Positions 52,804 through 60,697 of a stretch of DNA of 64,000 nucleotides are shown piece after piece (the first letter of the stretch is position 1; every line of letters begins with the position of its first letter). Source of the DNA: Bacteroidia bacterium. GTDB taxonomy: Bacteria > Bacteroidota > Bacteroidia > J057. The stretch covers positions 217,412-281,411 of the forward strand of contig JAUIKF010000003.1 in NCBI GenBank assembly GCA_030430575.1, read 5' to 3'. The notes under the pieces are model-generated. The model ran no database searches. It was not told the origin of the DNA and was given only the letters and a program-made list of their open reading frames with translations. The position numbers were made by a program, and so were the translations under genes.

Positions 52804-53623
52804 AAGCGGATCTACAAAGACCGAATGGCGCTTGCTCACAGATAAGGAAATCACCACGACCTTCCGCTCTCCAGGACTAAATCCCAACGTTTTGGAACCT
52901 AAAGCACTTGAAGACATTGTACGCAGGGCATTTGCCAGTGAAATGCCAGCTCAAGCTATAGATGAAGTCTTTTTTTATGGGGCAGGAATTGGGAGTGAAG
53001 GACAAAAAGCTATCGTACATGACGTATTGCAATTGATCCTGCCTTCTTCTCGCATCTTCGTAGAACACGATGTACTAGCAGCAGCCAGGAGCACCTTGCG
53101 TCCAGAGGGAATCATCTGTATCCTGGGAACGGGTTCCAATTCTGCCTATCACAAAGGACATCAGATTCAAAAAATAATCGGTGGACATGGGTATATATTT
53201 GGGGATGAAGGGTCGGGCAAAGATTTGGGCCTACATTTACTTAAAGGTATTCTCCAAAATGACTTTCCCGATGAGGCACGTAACCTAGTAGAAAAAGCTA
53301 AAGGGAAAAGTGCCTACGACATCAAAATCGACATTCACCATTCTGAAACGCCAAATGTCCATTTGGCGCAGTTAGCTGAATTGGTTGGGCAGCTTACCCA
53401 TATTCCTGAAATCGAGGAAATGGTAAAAAATCGGTTCATTGCCTTCCTAGATACCACGGTTTGTCGTTATGACAATTATGAGGCATTGTACAGTGACTTT
53501 GTGGGTTCTATCTCACATTATTTCCGCCCTATCCTTGCTGAAGCATGTGCAGCGCGCAATGTGAAGCTTGGAACGACCGTTAAGGACCCAATAACCAATT
53601 TGATCGAATTTCACAGACTATGA
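52784..53623 (+). CDS. BadF/BadG-type ATPase, N-acetylglucosamine-kinase-like
   Basis: This 279-residue protein has the sugar-kinase/ASKHA phosphate motifs MNLLIAESGSTKTEWRLL (phosphate-1), CILGTGSNSAYHKG (phosphate-2) and GGHGYIFGDEGSGKDLGLHLL. This matches the BadF/BadG/BcrA/BcrD ATPase family, which includes N-acetylglucosamine kinase. It probably phosphorylates an amino sugar released from cell wall or polysaccharide. It overlaps both the GH57-like gene upstream (20 nt) and the lipoprotein gene downstream (4 nt), so the three form one operon. Confidence 0.88.
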   Translation: MNLLIAESGSTKTEWRLLTDKEITTTFRSPGLNPNVLEPKALEDIVRRAFASEMPAQAIDEVFFYGAGIGSEGQKAIVHDVLQLILPSSRIFVEHDVLAAARSTLRPEGIICILGTGSNSAYHKGHQIQKIIGGHGYIFGDEGSGKDLGLHLLKGILQNDFPDEARNLVEKAKGKSAYDIKIDIHHSETPNVHLAQLAELVGQLTHIPEIEEMVKNRFIAFLDTTVCRYDNYEALYSDFVGSISHYFRPILAEACAARNVKLGTTVKDPITNLIEFHRL

Positions 53624-54246
53624 ATCACTATAAGGCTTTTGCTTGTGTCCTTCTACTTGCCAGCTTGTTTATTTTCAGTTGTGGGGACGACGACCCGCCT
53701 TTCCCTACAGAACTGACAACCTATCATTTTACAGGACGCATCAATGGGGATAGCTTGATCTATTTAGAAGACGGAACAGACCTGAATGGCTCTGGGTTCT
53801 TTTCTGACAAAGATTCAAGCCGTGTAGGAGATGATTGCTTTGTCACTTATGAGGCTCAATTTCGGAACCTGACGGGTGGCACAGCAGGTGTCTATTTTAC
53901 CTTCAACAAGTTTTTTGAAGGCCCCGATTGCTCGCTAGAGCCCGCCAATTTTCGCACTTTTTTCCAACTCGGGGATTATGACTTTATCCGAAATGAACTA
54001 GCAAAAGGGGTAATCTTCCAGTGGGTAGATGGGAGTCAGGTGATCTGGAGCAGTCAAGCAGGCCCCCAGAATAACGCCATTTTTTCCATCGAAACGGCTG
54101 AATCCGTTCCCAACGACCCCAATTTTGGCTTTTCTCGTCACCAAGTCACAGGCTCCCTTTCTTGCCGCTTATACAATGATAATGGAGACTTCGTCGACTT
54201 ACAAAATGGCCAATTTAGCGTCTATGTCGTGTCTTACGACTGGTAA
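53620..54246 (+). CDS. lipoprotein of unknown function
   Basis: The 208-residue product has a lipoprotein signal (ACVLLLASLFIFSCGDDD; lipobox near residue 21) followed by acidic residues that suit surface or outer-membrane sorting in this phylum. The mature part looks beta-rich (TTYHFTGRINGDSLIYLEDG, HQVTGSLSCRLYNDNGDFVDLQNGQFSVYVV). No family is recognised. It is coupled to the kinase-like gene by a 4-nt overlap, and its last 13 nt overlap the convergent gene. Confidence 0.8.
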   Translation: MNHYKAFACVLLLASLFIFSCGDDDPPFPTELTTYHFTGRINGDSLIYLEDGTDLNGSGFFSDKDSSRVGDDCFVTYEAQFRNLTGGTAGVYFTFNKFFEGPDCSLEPANFRTFFQLGDYDFIRNELAKGVIFQWVDGSQVIWSSQAGPQNNAIFSIETAESVPNDPNFGFSRHQVTGSLSCRLYNDNGDFVDLQNGQFSVYVVSYDW

Positions 54247-54839
54247 TAAGAGAATGCTGGATCGTCCTCATAGGCAGATCCAATATGGCACAGATGGTCT
54301 AGGGTAATGGCAAATAGGTCGTACAAATCGTGCAATTGGTTAAGGTCCTTTAATATCGTTGGGACAAGAAAATACACTTCATTGATGCCTTTGGGGAATT
54401 TCTTTTGAGGCCAAGGGACCTGCTTATTGATGCCAAAATGGATTTGGGGTTGGAAACTGATCAGGTTGCGGATATGGGGATTTTCGAACATCATTTGAAG
54501 CTTTCGCTTATCATTTCCCTGAATAATAAAGTCTTTATCAAATTCAGGATATCCCACCTCTATGTCTTGCATACCCATTTTTTTGCTGATGCCATGTAAA
54601 AAATTAGCTCGGTAGATCTTAAAGTGAAAATCGTCCCGGTTGACATAGGGCGCGCGGATTCGGGTAAAGGCCATCTTATCGGTATTAAAAGTATCAATCG
54701 TGATCACCCAATTGCCGTGATAGGCTTCTATATAGTCGGGCTTCCACCGACCTGTATCAAAAAAATCTGCGTCAATCAGGTGACAGAGTTCTTGCCATAT
54801 CTGCTTTTTGTGCCGCCCAAATAAGTCTATTTTTGCCAT
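54234..54839 (-). CDS. conserved cytoplasmic protein, DUF3137-like core
   Basis: This 201-residue protein lacks a signal or membrane helix. The centre (MAFTRIRAPYVNRDDFHFKIYRANFLHGISKKMGMQDIEVGYPEFDKDFIIQGNDKRKLQMMF) recalls DUF3137-type domains with an FDKDFxxxGND core, but the match is by eye and weak. The end is rich in aromatic and acidic residues. It is convergent with, and overlaps by 13 nt, the lipoprotein gene. Function is unknown. Confidence 0.75.
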   Translation of the reverse strand: MAKIDLFGRHKKQIWQELCHLIDADFFDTGRWKPDYIEAYHGNWVITIDTFNTDKMAFTRIRAPYVNRDDFHFKIYRANFLHGISKKMGMQDIEVGYPEFDKDFIIQGNDKRKLQMMFENPHIRNLISFQPQIHFGINKQVPWPQKKFPKGINEVYFLVPTILKDLNQLHDLYDLFAITLDHLCHIGSAYEDDPAFSYYQS

Positions 54840-55081
54840 CTTTTCAGAATTTACTCAAGGGAATTCCCCTATTCATACCTAAGGGATTATCCTCATTTTT
54901 TGATTTGTGTAACAAAGCTAACAAGTTACCATGAATTCCATAATAAATTTCACAAATCACTCATAATCAACAAATTATACCTCACCCAACAATTCTCCAA
55001 CCCACTTACCTCTCCTTTCTCAGTTACCCCTCCAAGCAATTTTTCCTCTTTGACCTCCTCTCCAAATGACAAGTTGGGGGC

Positions 55082-56614
55082 ATGAAATCGCTACTCCACC
55101 TCCCCCTTATCAAAGTCTGCATAGGCTTTATCCTTGGTATTTTACTGGCTGACGTTTTTGGGAAAACGGCCTTTTTAATCGCCATAAGTACCTCAGTCGT
55201 TTTCACCTTAAGCCTGATCACTGATAAGCATTGGTCAGGATTGCGGTTTGAAGCCCTGGTTTCCACCTTGGTCATCCTCATTTTTGTAGGATTGGGGAGT
55301 AGCTATTGGCAGCTGAGTCGCCCAAATATTTCCGAGTTGGAGGCATACAACTGCCAGGAAATTGAGATACTGGCTATGGTAACAGGACCTGTCAAACAAA
55401 ATGACTATGGTGTCAAAGCAGATATCCAACTATGTGGAATTAAGCAAGGGGCCAAAATCGTTACCCTGGATCAATCTATTTTACTTAAAGCTTCACATTC
55501 AGATTCCCTTCATCGCTATGACAGTATTTGGGCAAAAGTATACTTGAGTAATGTACAAAGTGCCTACCCTAGCTATCTGAAGTATTTGGAACGAAAAGGC
55601 ATCCAATACACTGGAAAAGTCCTGGCCATTCAAATAATTGGAAGGCAATCCAGCCCATTAAAGCTGGCAGGCGAATTACAATATCGAATTGGGACCCAAT
55701 TCACCCACCTCATAGATGATCCATCTCTGGCAGGATTGGCAAAAGCCATGTTTTTGGGAGATAAGCAGAGCCTTTCACCAGCATTAAAAGAAGCCTTCGC
55801 TGCGGCGGGATTAAGCCATGTATTGGCGATTTCGGGGCTGCACATTGGTATTGTTTACCTTTTGTTAAACTTATTGCTTTCTCCGCTACAGTTCATCAAA
55901 AGAGGGAAAAAGCTCAAAAGCCTTATCATTCTGGGGCTGCTCATCAGCTATATGCTGCTCACTGGCGCATCGCCAGCGGTCATCCGTGCCGTTATGATGT
56001 TTGGAACCATTCTGGTATTCCGCATTTGGTATAAGCGCTATCAAATGCTGAATTTACTGGCCCTTTCTGCCTTATTGCAACTCCTCTACGATCCCGCTAT
56101 TCTATTTGAAATAGGATTTCAACTATCCCATGTAGCGGTAATGGGCATTGTCATGTTGCTTCCATATTTTGAGTTAAAAAAATCAGCCCCTCCCCTTTTG
56201 CAAAAATTGTATAGCGCTATTGGGGTCACACTAGCAGCCAGTCTTTTCACGGCACCTTTGATCATTTATTATTTCGGAAAGTTTCCTATCTATTTCATTA
56301 TCAGCAACTTACTAACTGGGAGTATCGTGTTTTTTGCCGTCTTGATGGGATTCCTACTAGTCCTATGTGCATTTATTCCTTGGGTAAATGTCCTCATCGC
56401 CTTGCTAGCTACTCAGGTCCTCAAAGTGCTTGTTTGGGTATGCGAATGGATCGCTTCCTGGCCTTATGCTGTCTTAGACACCTTGCACATAGACCATCCT
56501 GGCATGTATGTCCTTGCCATGCAGTTGGCGCTCGCAGCCATTCTGTTATTGCTCCCACATCTTGAAAAATTATGGGCTAACAGGGAAAACCTTCAATTAC
56601 AGCCAAGTTTTTAA
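55082..56614 (+). CDS. ComEC/Rec2-family membrane protein, short form
   Basis: The 510-residue protein has N-terminal helices, an OB-like soluble part (about 70-190), and the ComEC competence core of many helices. Its signature is AAAGLSHVLAISGLHIGIVYLLLNLL (about 240-265), followed by LTGASPAVIRAVMMF. ComEC forms the inner-membrane channel for DNA uptake. The usual C-terminal metallo-beta-lactamase-like domain is absent: the protein ends at residue 510 after the last helix. Bacteroidota often have such short forms. No other competence gene is near. Confidence 0.9.
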   Translation: MKSLLHLPLIKVCIGFILGILLADVFGKTAFLIAISTSVVFTLSLITDKHWSGLRFEALVSTLVILIFVGLGSSYWQLSRPNISELEAYNCQEIEILAMVTGPVKQNDYGVKADIQLCGIKQGAKIVTLDQSILLKASHSDSLHRYDSIWAKVYLSNVQSAYPSYLKYLERKGIQYTGKVLAIQIIGRQSSPLKLAGELQYRIGTQFTHLIDDPSLAGLAKAMFLGDKQSLSPALKEAFAAAGLSHVLAISGLHIGIVYLLLNLLLSPLQFIKRGKKLKSLIILGLLISYMLLTGASPAVIRAVMMFGTILVFRIWYKRYQMLNLLALSALLQLLYDPAILFEIGFQLSHVAVMGIVMLLPYFELKKSAPPLLQKLYSAIGVTLAASLFTAPLIIYYFGKFPIYFIISNLLTGSIVFFAVLMGFLLVLCAFIPWVNVLIALLATQVLKVLVWVCEWIASWPYAVLDTLHIDHPGMYVLAMQLALAAILLLLPHLEKLWANRENLQLQPSF

Positions 56615-56660
56615 GGAAGTATTCGTTAGTTTCAAAACAAATGCTTAACTGACAGGGAAT

Positions 56661-57443
56661 ATGCCATCTTTTGAATCTTTATCTTATCACCTCAAAGACC
56701 GAATTGCTTATCTTTCTCTTAATCGTCCTGCCCAAGGAAATCGCCTCCATGAATCCCTTATTTTGGAGCTCAAAAAAGCGCTGATGATGGCCGAGGAGTC
56801 ACCTGATGTCAAAGTGGTGGTCATTCGGGGAAATGGGGATGCCTTTTGTGAAGGAATGGCTTATGAACACCTAGAAAAACGGCAGCATTTTGGTATGCAG
56901 GAAAATCTACAAGATGCGGCCTTATTGGCAGATCTCTATTTTCGAATTTATCGAGCGCCCAAGCCCGTCATTGCCCAAATAGAAGGGAATGCATTGGCTG
57001 AAGGAGCTGGCATGGCTGCAGTATGTGACTTTTCCTTCATGGTGGAGGAGGCCAAGATCGGCTTCCCGGAAGTCAAACAGGGCTTCGTCCCTGGGGTGGT
57101 AATGCCCTTTTTGCTTCGCAAGATTGGCGAAGCACGCACCAAACAGTTGCTGATGGGCGGGGAAGCCATTTCGGCAAGGATCGCTCAGGATTATGGCCTG
57201 ATCACCACGGTAGTACAGGAATCGGAATCTCGCGACCGCGTCTACGAATTTGCCTTTTCTCTGTGCGAGAACAACTCTATTGCCTCGTTACAACTCACCA
57301 AGAAGATGATCGCAGACATTCAAAGTTTCCCGTTGGATCAAGCTGCTTCATTTGCGGCTAAGATGACGGCACATGCACGCAATAACCTGGATTATCGACG
57401 GGGATTACAGGCGTTGCTCAATCAAGAAAATATCACTTGGTAG
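56661..57443 (+). CDS. enoyl-CoA hydratase/isomerase family protein
   Basis: This 260-residue crotonase-fold protein has the first oxyanion region (GNGDAFCEGMAYEHLEK, about 53-69), the second (IEGNALAEGAGMAAVCDFSFMVE, about 106-128), a glutamate in FPEVKQGFVPGV that corresponds to a catalytic acid, and MGGEAISARIAQDYGLI. It probably acts on a CoA thioester, but without neighbours of fatty-acid or polyketide type the reaction cannot be set. It follows comEC by 46 nt on the same strand. Confidence 0.87.
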   Translation: MPSFESLSYHLKDRIAYLSLNRPAQGNRLHESLILELKKALMMAEESPDVKVVVIRGNGDAFCEGMAYEHLEKRQHFGMQENLQDAALLADLYFRIYRAPKPVIAQIEGNALAEGAGMAAVCDFSFMVEEAKIGFPEVKQGFVPGVVMPFLLRKIGEARTKQLLMGGEAISARIAQDYGLITTVVQESESRDRVYEFAFSLCENNSIASLQLTKKMIADIQSFPLDQAASFAAKMTAHARNNLDYRRGLQALLNQENITW

Positions 57444-57488
57444 AAGAATTATTAATTGATTGATTATTGATTAATTGACAGATATAGT

Positions 57489-57878
57489 ATGGAGCTCATC
57501 AAAGTTGAAATAGGCTGGATGGCAACGAGCATCTTGTTACTCCTATTAGGCCTTGCCCTTTTACTGCCTTTGGGCAAATATGCCCGAAAGGTGGGAGAGC
57601 CGCCTCAATTCTGGGTTTCTTTGACCATATTGGTCATTGGGTTTATTTGGGTGGGGTTGAAATACCTCAAGCGTTCGGGTATATGGGAAACCTTTGTTAG
57701 CACCAATACCACTGATTCAATAGAAATAGCATCATTATCCCTCCGCCTCTTCATTTCTACATGCATCATCTCCCTTATCATTTACCTGATTATCTGGTGG
57801 ATTTTGTGGAAAAAGGGCAAAAAACGGATTGAGCAGCGTATCCAGGAAATAGGCAATCGGAACCCGTCAAACCCCTGA
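57489..57878 (+). CDS. small membrane protein of unknown function
   Basis: The 129-residue protein has three hydrophobic helices (about 10-29, 42-60 and 88-110; ATSILLLLLGLALLLPLG, FWVSLTILVIGFIWVGL, LFISTCIISLIIYLIIWWIL) and a short basic tail. No family is recognised. It lies 45 nt after the enoyl-CoA hydratase gene, separated by a word array of ATTGATT type. Confidence 0.7.
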   Translation: MELIKVEIGWMATSILLLLLGLALLLPLGKYARKVGEPPQFWVSLTILVIGFIWVGLKYLKRSGIWETFVSTNTTDSIEIASLSLRLFISTCIISLIIYLIIWWILWKKGKKRIEQRIQEIGNRNPSNP

Positions 57879-58083
57879 GGAATGAATAAAAATTAAAATG
57901 AAAGTTGAAATTAAAATATGAACTGATTCTCAGTAAGGTATGGATGAATAACTGAAAAGTTATTTTTTCTTCATTCCTGAACGCTGAACCCTGAATTTTG
58001 AATGATTGAATGTCGAATTTTGAATGGTTTTTTTGCAATCCCTAGAACCCTGAACCCTGAACCCTAAACCTAAAACACTGCCT
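57879..58083. repeat. word arrays between convergent genes
   Basis: The gap contains AAATTAAAATGAAAG words (57889-57920), TTGAATG words (57990-58026) and CCTGAAC or CCTAGAA words (58038-58075). These are three different short-period arrays in about 200 bp. No open frame or promoter is seen. Confidence 0.6.
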
Positions 58084-58836
58084 TTAATAATACCACCTCG
58101 CCCTATAGCCCCTCGTATCGAAGTGAATCACCTGGTCGTCAGATTTATACCGCCCCAAGCCACCGCCTCCCCGAATGATTTTTTCATCTAATATCCTGAA
58201 TAACAATTCGGTATCTTCGATATTCTTTTTCCCATCATCATTCACATCCCCTACATGCATATCCAAGGCATCTCCAAATAGATGCCGGCTCTTAGGTTTT
58301 CCACCCACCAATTTATTATAGATGGGCGGGCGAAATCCCGAGTTAAGTGAAAAAGCATTTTGCTTCAAGCCTTGCCTGCCCATGGCTTCCCTTAGCATCA
58401 GTAGCTTTATGAGCACTTGTTCATCGATCAAAAGGTATTGAACCTTGGAAAGGGAGGGAATGCTAATGCGGCCAGCGATCAGCCTACTTTTGGGCAAAAG
58501 ATCTTTAGCCCTGATATGCCCAGCCACGTATCGATACCGATCAAAGTAGGCAATCCGAAGGAATACCCGCTTCTGATACCGCGATCGATGCTTAGGCAAC
58601 TCCAACCCTCGTTGGTCCCTATAGGCTTGCGGCAAAGAATCGAAGGGAATCGGATCAAAGGTGCCAAGTTTAGCTTTCATTTCCTCAATCGTTTCCACTT
58701 GTTGCTGCCCAGAAATCCCATCATACGCCCATGCAATCACGGGATCACCGAGCCAAAGGAAATGATACCCACAGATTAATAGCAAGCTGATGGTCAGCCA
58801 TTTAAGGGGTTTTCGATATTTTTTGAGGAGGGTCAA
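58084..58836 (-). CDS. M15-like D,D-carboxypeptidase-type peptidase
   Basis: The 250-residue product has an N-terminal membrane helix (about 14-32). Its C-terminal domain has the zinc and catalytic pattern of peptidase M15 and DUF882: SRHLFGDALDM (SxHxxGxAxD) at about 186-196, and HFDTRGY near the end. FRPP and the basic middle region also fit. It probably hydrolyses or binds peptidoglycan peptides at the outer face of the inner membrane. It lies downstream of the YceI terminator, so it needs its own promoter. Confidence 0.87.
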   Translation of the reverse strand: MTLLKKYRKPLKWLTISLLLICGYHFLWLGDPVIAWAYDGISGQQQVETIEEMKAKLGTFDPIPFDSLPQAYRDQRGLELPKHRSRYQKRVFLRIAYFDRYRYVAGHIRAKDLLPKSRLIAGRISIPSLSKVQYLLIDEQVLIKLLMLREAMGRQGLKQNAFSLNSGFRPPIYNKLVGGKPKSRHLFGDALDMHVGDVNDDGKKNIEDTELLFRILDEKIIRGGGGLGRYKSDDQVIHFDTRGYRARWYY

Positions 58837-58877
58837 ATTGTCTGTAAAAATAGCTAATAATACGCCCTAAATACAAA

Positions 58878-58904
58878 AAGGCCATTCCAACTATGGAATG
58901 ACCT
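58878..58904 (-). terminator. terminator after the YceI gene
   Basis: On the minus strand AGGTCATTCCA and TGGAATGGCCT form an 11-bp stem with one G-U pair and a 4-nt loop, followed by five Ts. It separates the YceI gene from the M15-like gene. Confidence 0.75.
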
Positions 58905-58920
58905 CTTGATTTTTTGTATT

Positions 58921-58950
58921 CGTAGAGGCGCGATAAATCGCGCCTCTACG
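58921..58950. repeat. 30-bp near-perfect palindrome
   Basis: CGTAGAGGCGCGAT and ATCGCGCCTCTACG are perfect complements separated by AA. The palindrome is GC-rich in an AT-rich gap and is of the kind found many times in some genomes. It sits between the YceI stop and its terminator. Confidence 0.7.
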
Positions 58951-58978
58951 GTTCATAGCCAATATCATGGCAGCGCAT

Positions 58979-59656
58979 TTACTTCGTGCCACTTGCAGCA
59001 GGCGCAGCAACGATGTTCAAGGCCAAGGCTACTTCGTCCTTGATCATCTTGTCCCCTAAGCCTTCAAAGAAGGCTCCTGAGCCATACTTCACTTCAAAAT
59101 CTGCGCGATTGAAGGAAAAAGATGAAGTTGCAGAAAGGCCTGCATCGCTCATAGAGACATTAGCAGGAATGGTGATTTCTTTAGAAATACCTCTGATGGT
59201 GAGGTTACCTGAGATGTGATGCGTCGCAGAAGAATCAGCAGTAGCAGCCTCTACAGCCGTGATCTCAAAAGTAGCCTGAGGATGGGCTTCAACGCCAAAG
59301 AAATCATCAGCTTTGAGGTGACCTGTAAGCTTATCATTCGGGACACCGTCATCGATGGCCTGAATAGAAGTCATGTCCATAGCTACGTTTCCAGCCGTAA
59401 TGTTGCCGGCTTCTACATTGAAACTTCCGCTTGCAATATTGATGGTACCGCTATGTACTTTACCAACAACATTGCCGCCACTCCAGTTAGCTGTGCTAGT
59501 CTGGGTGTTTACATTATAAGTAACAGCTGTAGGAGCAGCTTCAGCAGTAGTTCCTGCATCATTGGTCTCTACAGTTTTAGTTTCAGAACCTCCACAAGCT
59601 TGCAAGAAGAATGCAACTGCAATGAGTGAGAGGATTGTGAGAGAAAAATTTTTCAT
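58979..59656 (-). CDS. YceI-family lipoprotein
   Basis: This 225-residue protein has a lipoprotein signal (LIAVAFFLQACGGSE, Cys21), a threonine/alanine-rich linker, and a YceI lipocalin-like barrel: VTYNVNTQTSTANWSGGNVVGKVHSGTINI, HLKADDFFGVEAHPQATFEIT, HHISGNLTIRGISKEITIPANV, FSFNRADFEVKYGSG. YceI proteins bind isoprenoid-type lipids in the periplasm. The divergent sdhC gene starts 204 bp away. Confidence 0.94.
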   Translation of the reverse strand: MKNFSLTILSLIAVAFFLQACGGSETKTVETNDAGTTAEAAPTAVTYNVNTQTSTANWSGGNVVGKVHSGTINIASGSFNVEAGNITAGNVAMDMTSIQAIDDGVPNDKLTGHLKADDFFGVEAHPQATFEITAVEAATADSSATHHISGNLTIRGISKEITIPANVSMSDAGLSATSSFSFNRADFEVKYGSGAFFEGLGDKMIKDEVALALNIVAAPAASGTK

Positions 59657-59706
59657 TGTTTAACCGTTAGTTTAGATTAATGAAATACCTTTAGTATTCA
59701 GGCGTG

Positions 59707-59714
59707 CAAATGTA
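59707..59714 (-). promoter_or_regulatory. -7 box TACATTTG of the YceI gene
   Basis: On the minus strand TACATTTG fits TAnnTTTG and lies about 50 nt before the start codon. A TTTG about 23 nt upstream, across a T-run, may be the -33 element, although the spacer is longer than usual. Confidence 0.5.
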
Positions 59715-59778
59715 CAAAAAAAAAATGAATACCCATACAAACTTAAGTCGCTGGCAGGAAGTTATATTTACCTTTAAA

Positions 59779-59810
59779 TTTGACATTTGAACACCCTCGG
59801 TCTAATTTTG
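59779..59810 (+). promoter_or_regulatory. promoter of sdhCAB
   Basis: TTTG at 59779-59782, a 20-nt spacer and TAATTTTG at 59803-59810 match the Bacteroidota promoter well. The sdhC start is 50 nt downstream. Confidence 0.75.
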
Positions 59811-59859
59811 ACATTTCGGAAAAAGCACAATATTACATTCCCTCACCAACGGTGAAACT

Positions 59860-60663
59860 ATGAGCATACTATCAACCCTTTTTAAACATTCAATCGGTCA
59901 AAAACTGATTATGGGACTCACAGGACTCTTCCTGGTGACGTTCCTTGTGGTCCACCTCAGCGGCAATCTGCAGCTATTCATGTCAGACAATGGCGTAGCA
60001 TTTAATACCTACACCAAATTCATGACGACCAACCCCCTAATTCGCGTAGCAGAATGGATCCTATTTGCAGGCTTTATTGTACACATTATTTATGCGATCA
60101 TTCTGACTCGGCAAAACCGTAAGGCCCGACCCGTACGCTATGCCTATTCCAATCCTAAAGGAAGTAGCACCTGGTTTTCTCGAAATATGGGAGTTACTGG
60201 TAGCATCGTCTTTATTTTCCTTGCAGTCCACCTGTATATGTTTTGGGGAATATTTCATTGGGGAGGGGGAGAAATGACCCCTGTAAATGACGTGCAGAAA
60301 TATGTCTATAAAGTCACAGATGATGTGACAGCTGGAGGAAACACCTTGGTATCAGCAGGAGATTATTTGGATGAAAAAATGGTAGCTACCCTTCAGTCAC
60401 AAAATGTGGCTCAGGTGAAAGCCATATCTATGTATGATATCTCAAAAAAGAGCTTTGGCAATCCGTTGATCTCTCTCTTTTATGTGATAGCCATGGTGCT
60501 GTTAGGGTTTCATTTAAATCACGGCTTCCAATCGGCTTTTAGGACGCTGGGATTTGTGCATGAAAAGTACACGCCTTTCCTCACCAAATTAGGCACAGCG
60601 ATATCGGTCCTCTTTCCACTCGTTTTTGCTGCCATGCCTATTTACCTCTACCTTACTCAGTAA
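59860..60663 (+). CDS. sdhC: succinate dehydrogenase/fumarate reductase cytochrome b558 subunit
   Basis: This 267-residue membrane protein starts with HSIGQKLIMGLTGLFLVTFLVVHLSGNLQLF and has five helices, with histidines that would bind heme b (for example VVHLSGN, FIVHIIYA, LAVHLYMFWG, FHLNHGFQSAF). It is the single membrane anchor of the b558-type complex II, passing electrons between succinate and menaquinone. It is followed by sdhA after 34 nt. The loop at about residue 145-190 is longer than in minimal members. Confidence 0.94.
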   Translation: MSILSTLFKHSIGQKLIMGLTGLFLVTFLVVHLSGNLQLFMSDNGVAFNTYTKFMTTNPLIRVAEWILFAGFIVHIIYAIILTRQNRKARPVRYAYSNPKGSSTWFSRNMGVTGSIVFIFLAVHLYMFWGIFHWGGGEMTPVNDVQKYVYKVTDDVTAGGNTLVSAGDYLDEKMVATLQSQNVAQVKAISMYDISKKSFGNPLISLFYVIAMVLLGFHLNHGFQSAFRTLGFVHEKYTPFLTKLGTAISVLFPLVFAAMPIYLYLTQ

Positions 60664-60697
60664 CAAGAATTTTTGATTGACTGATTATTAATTAATT

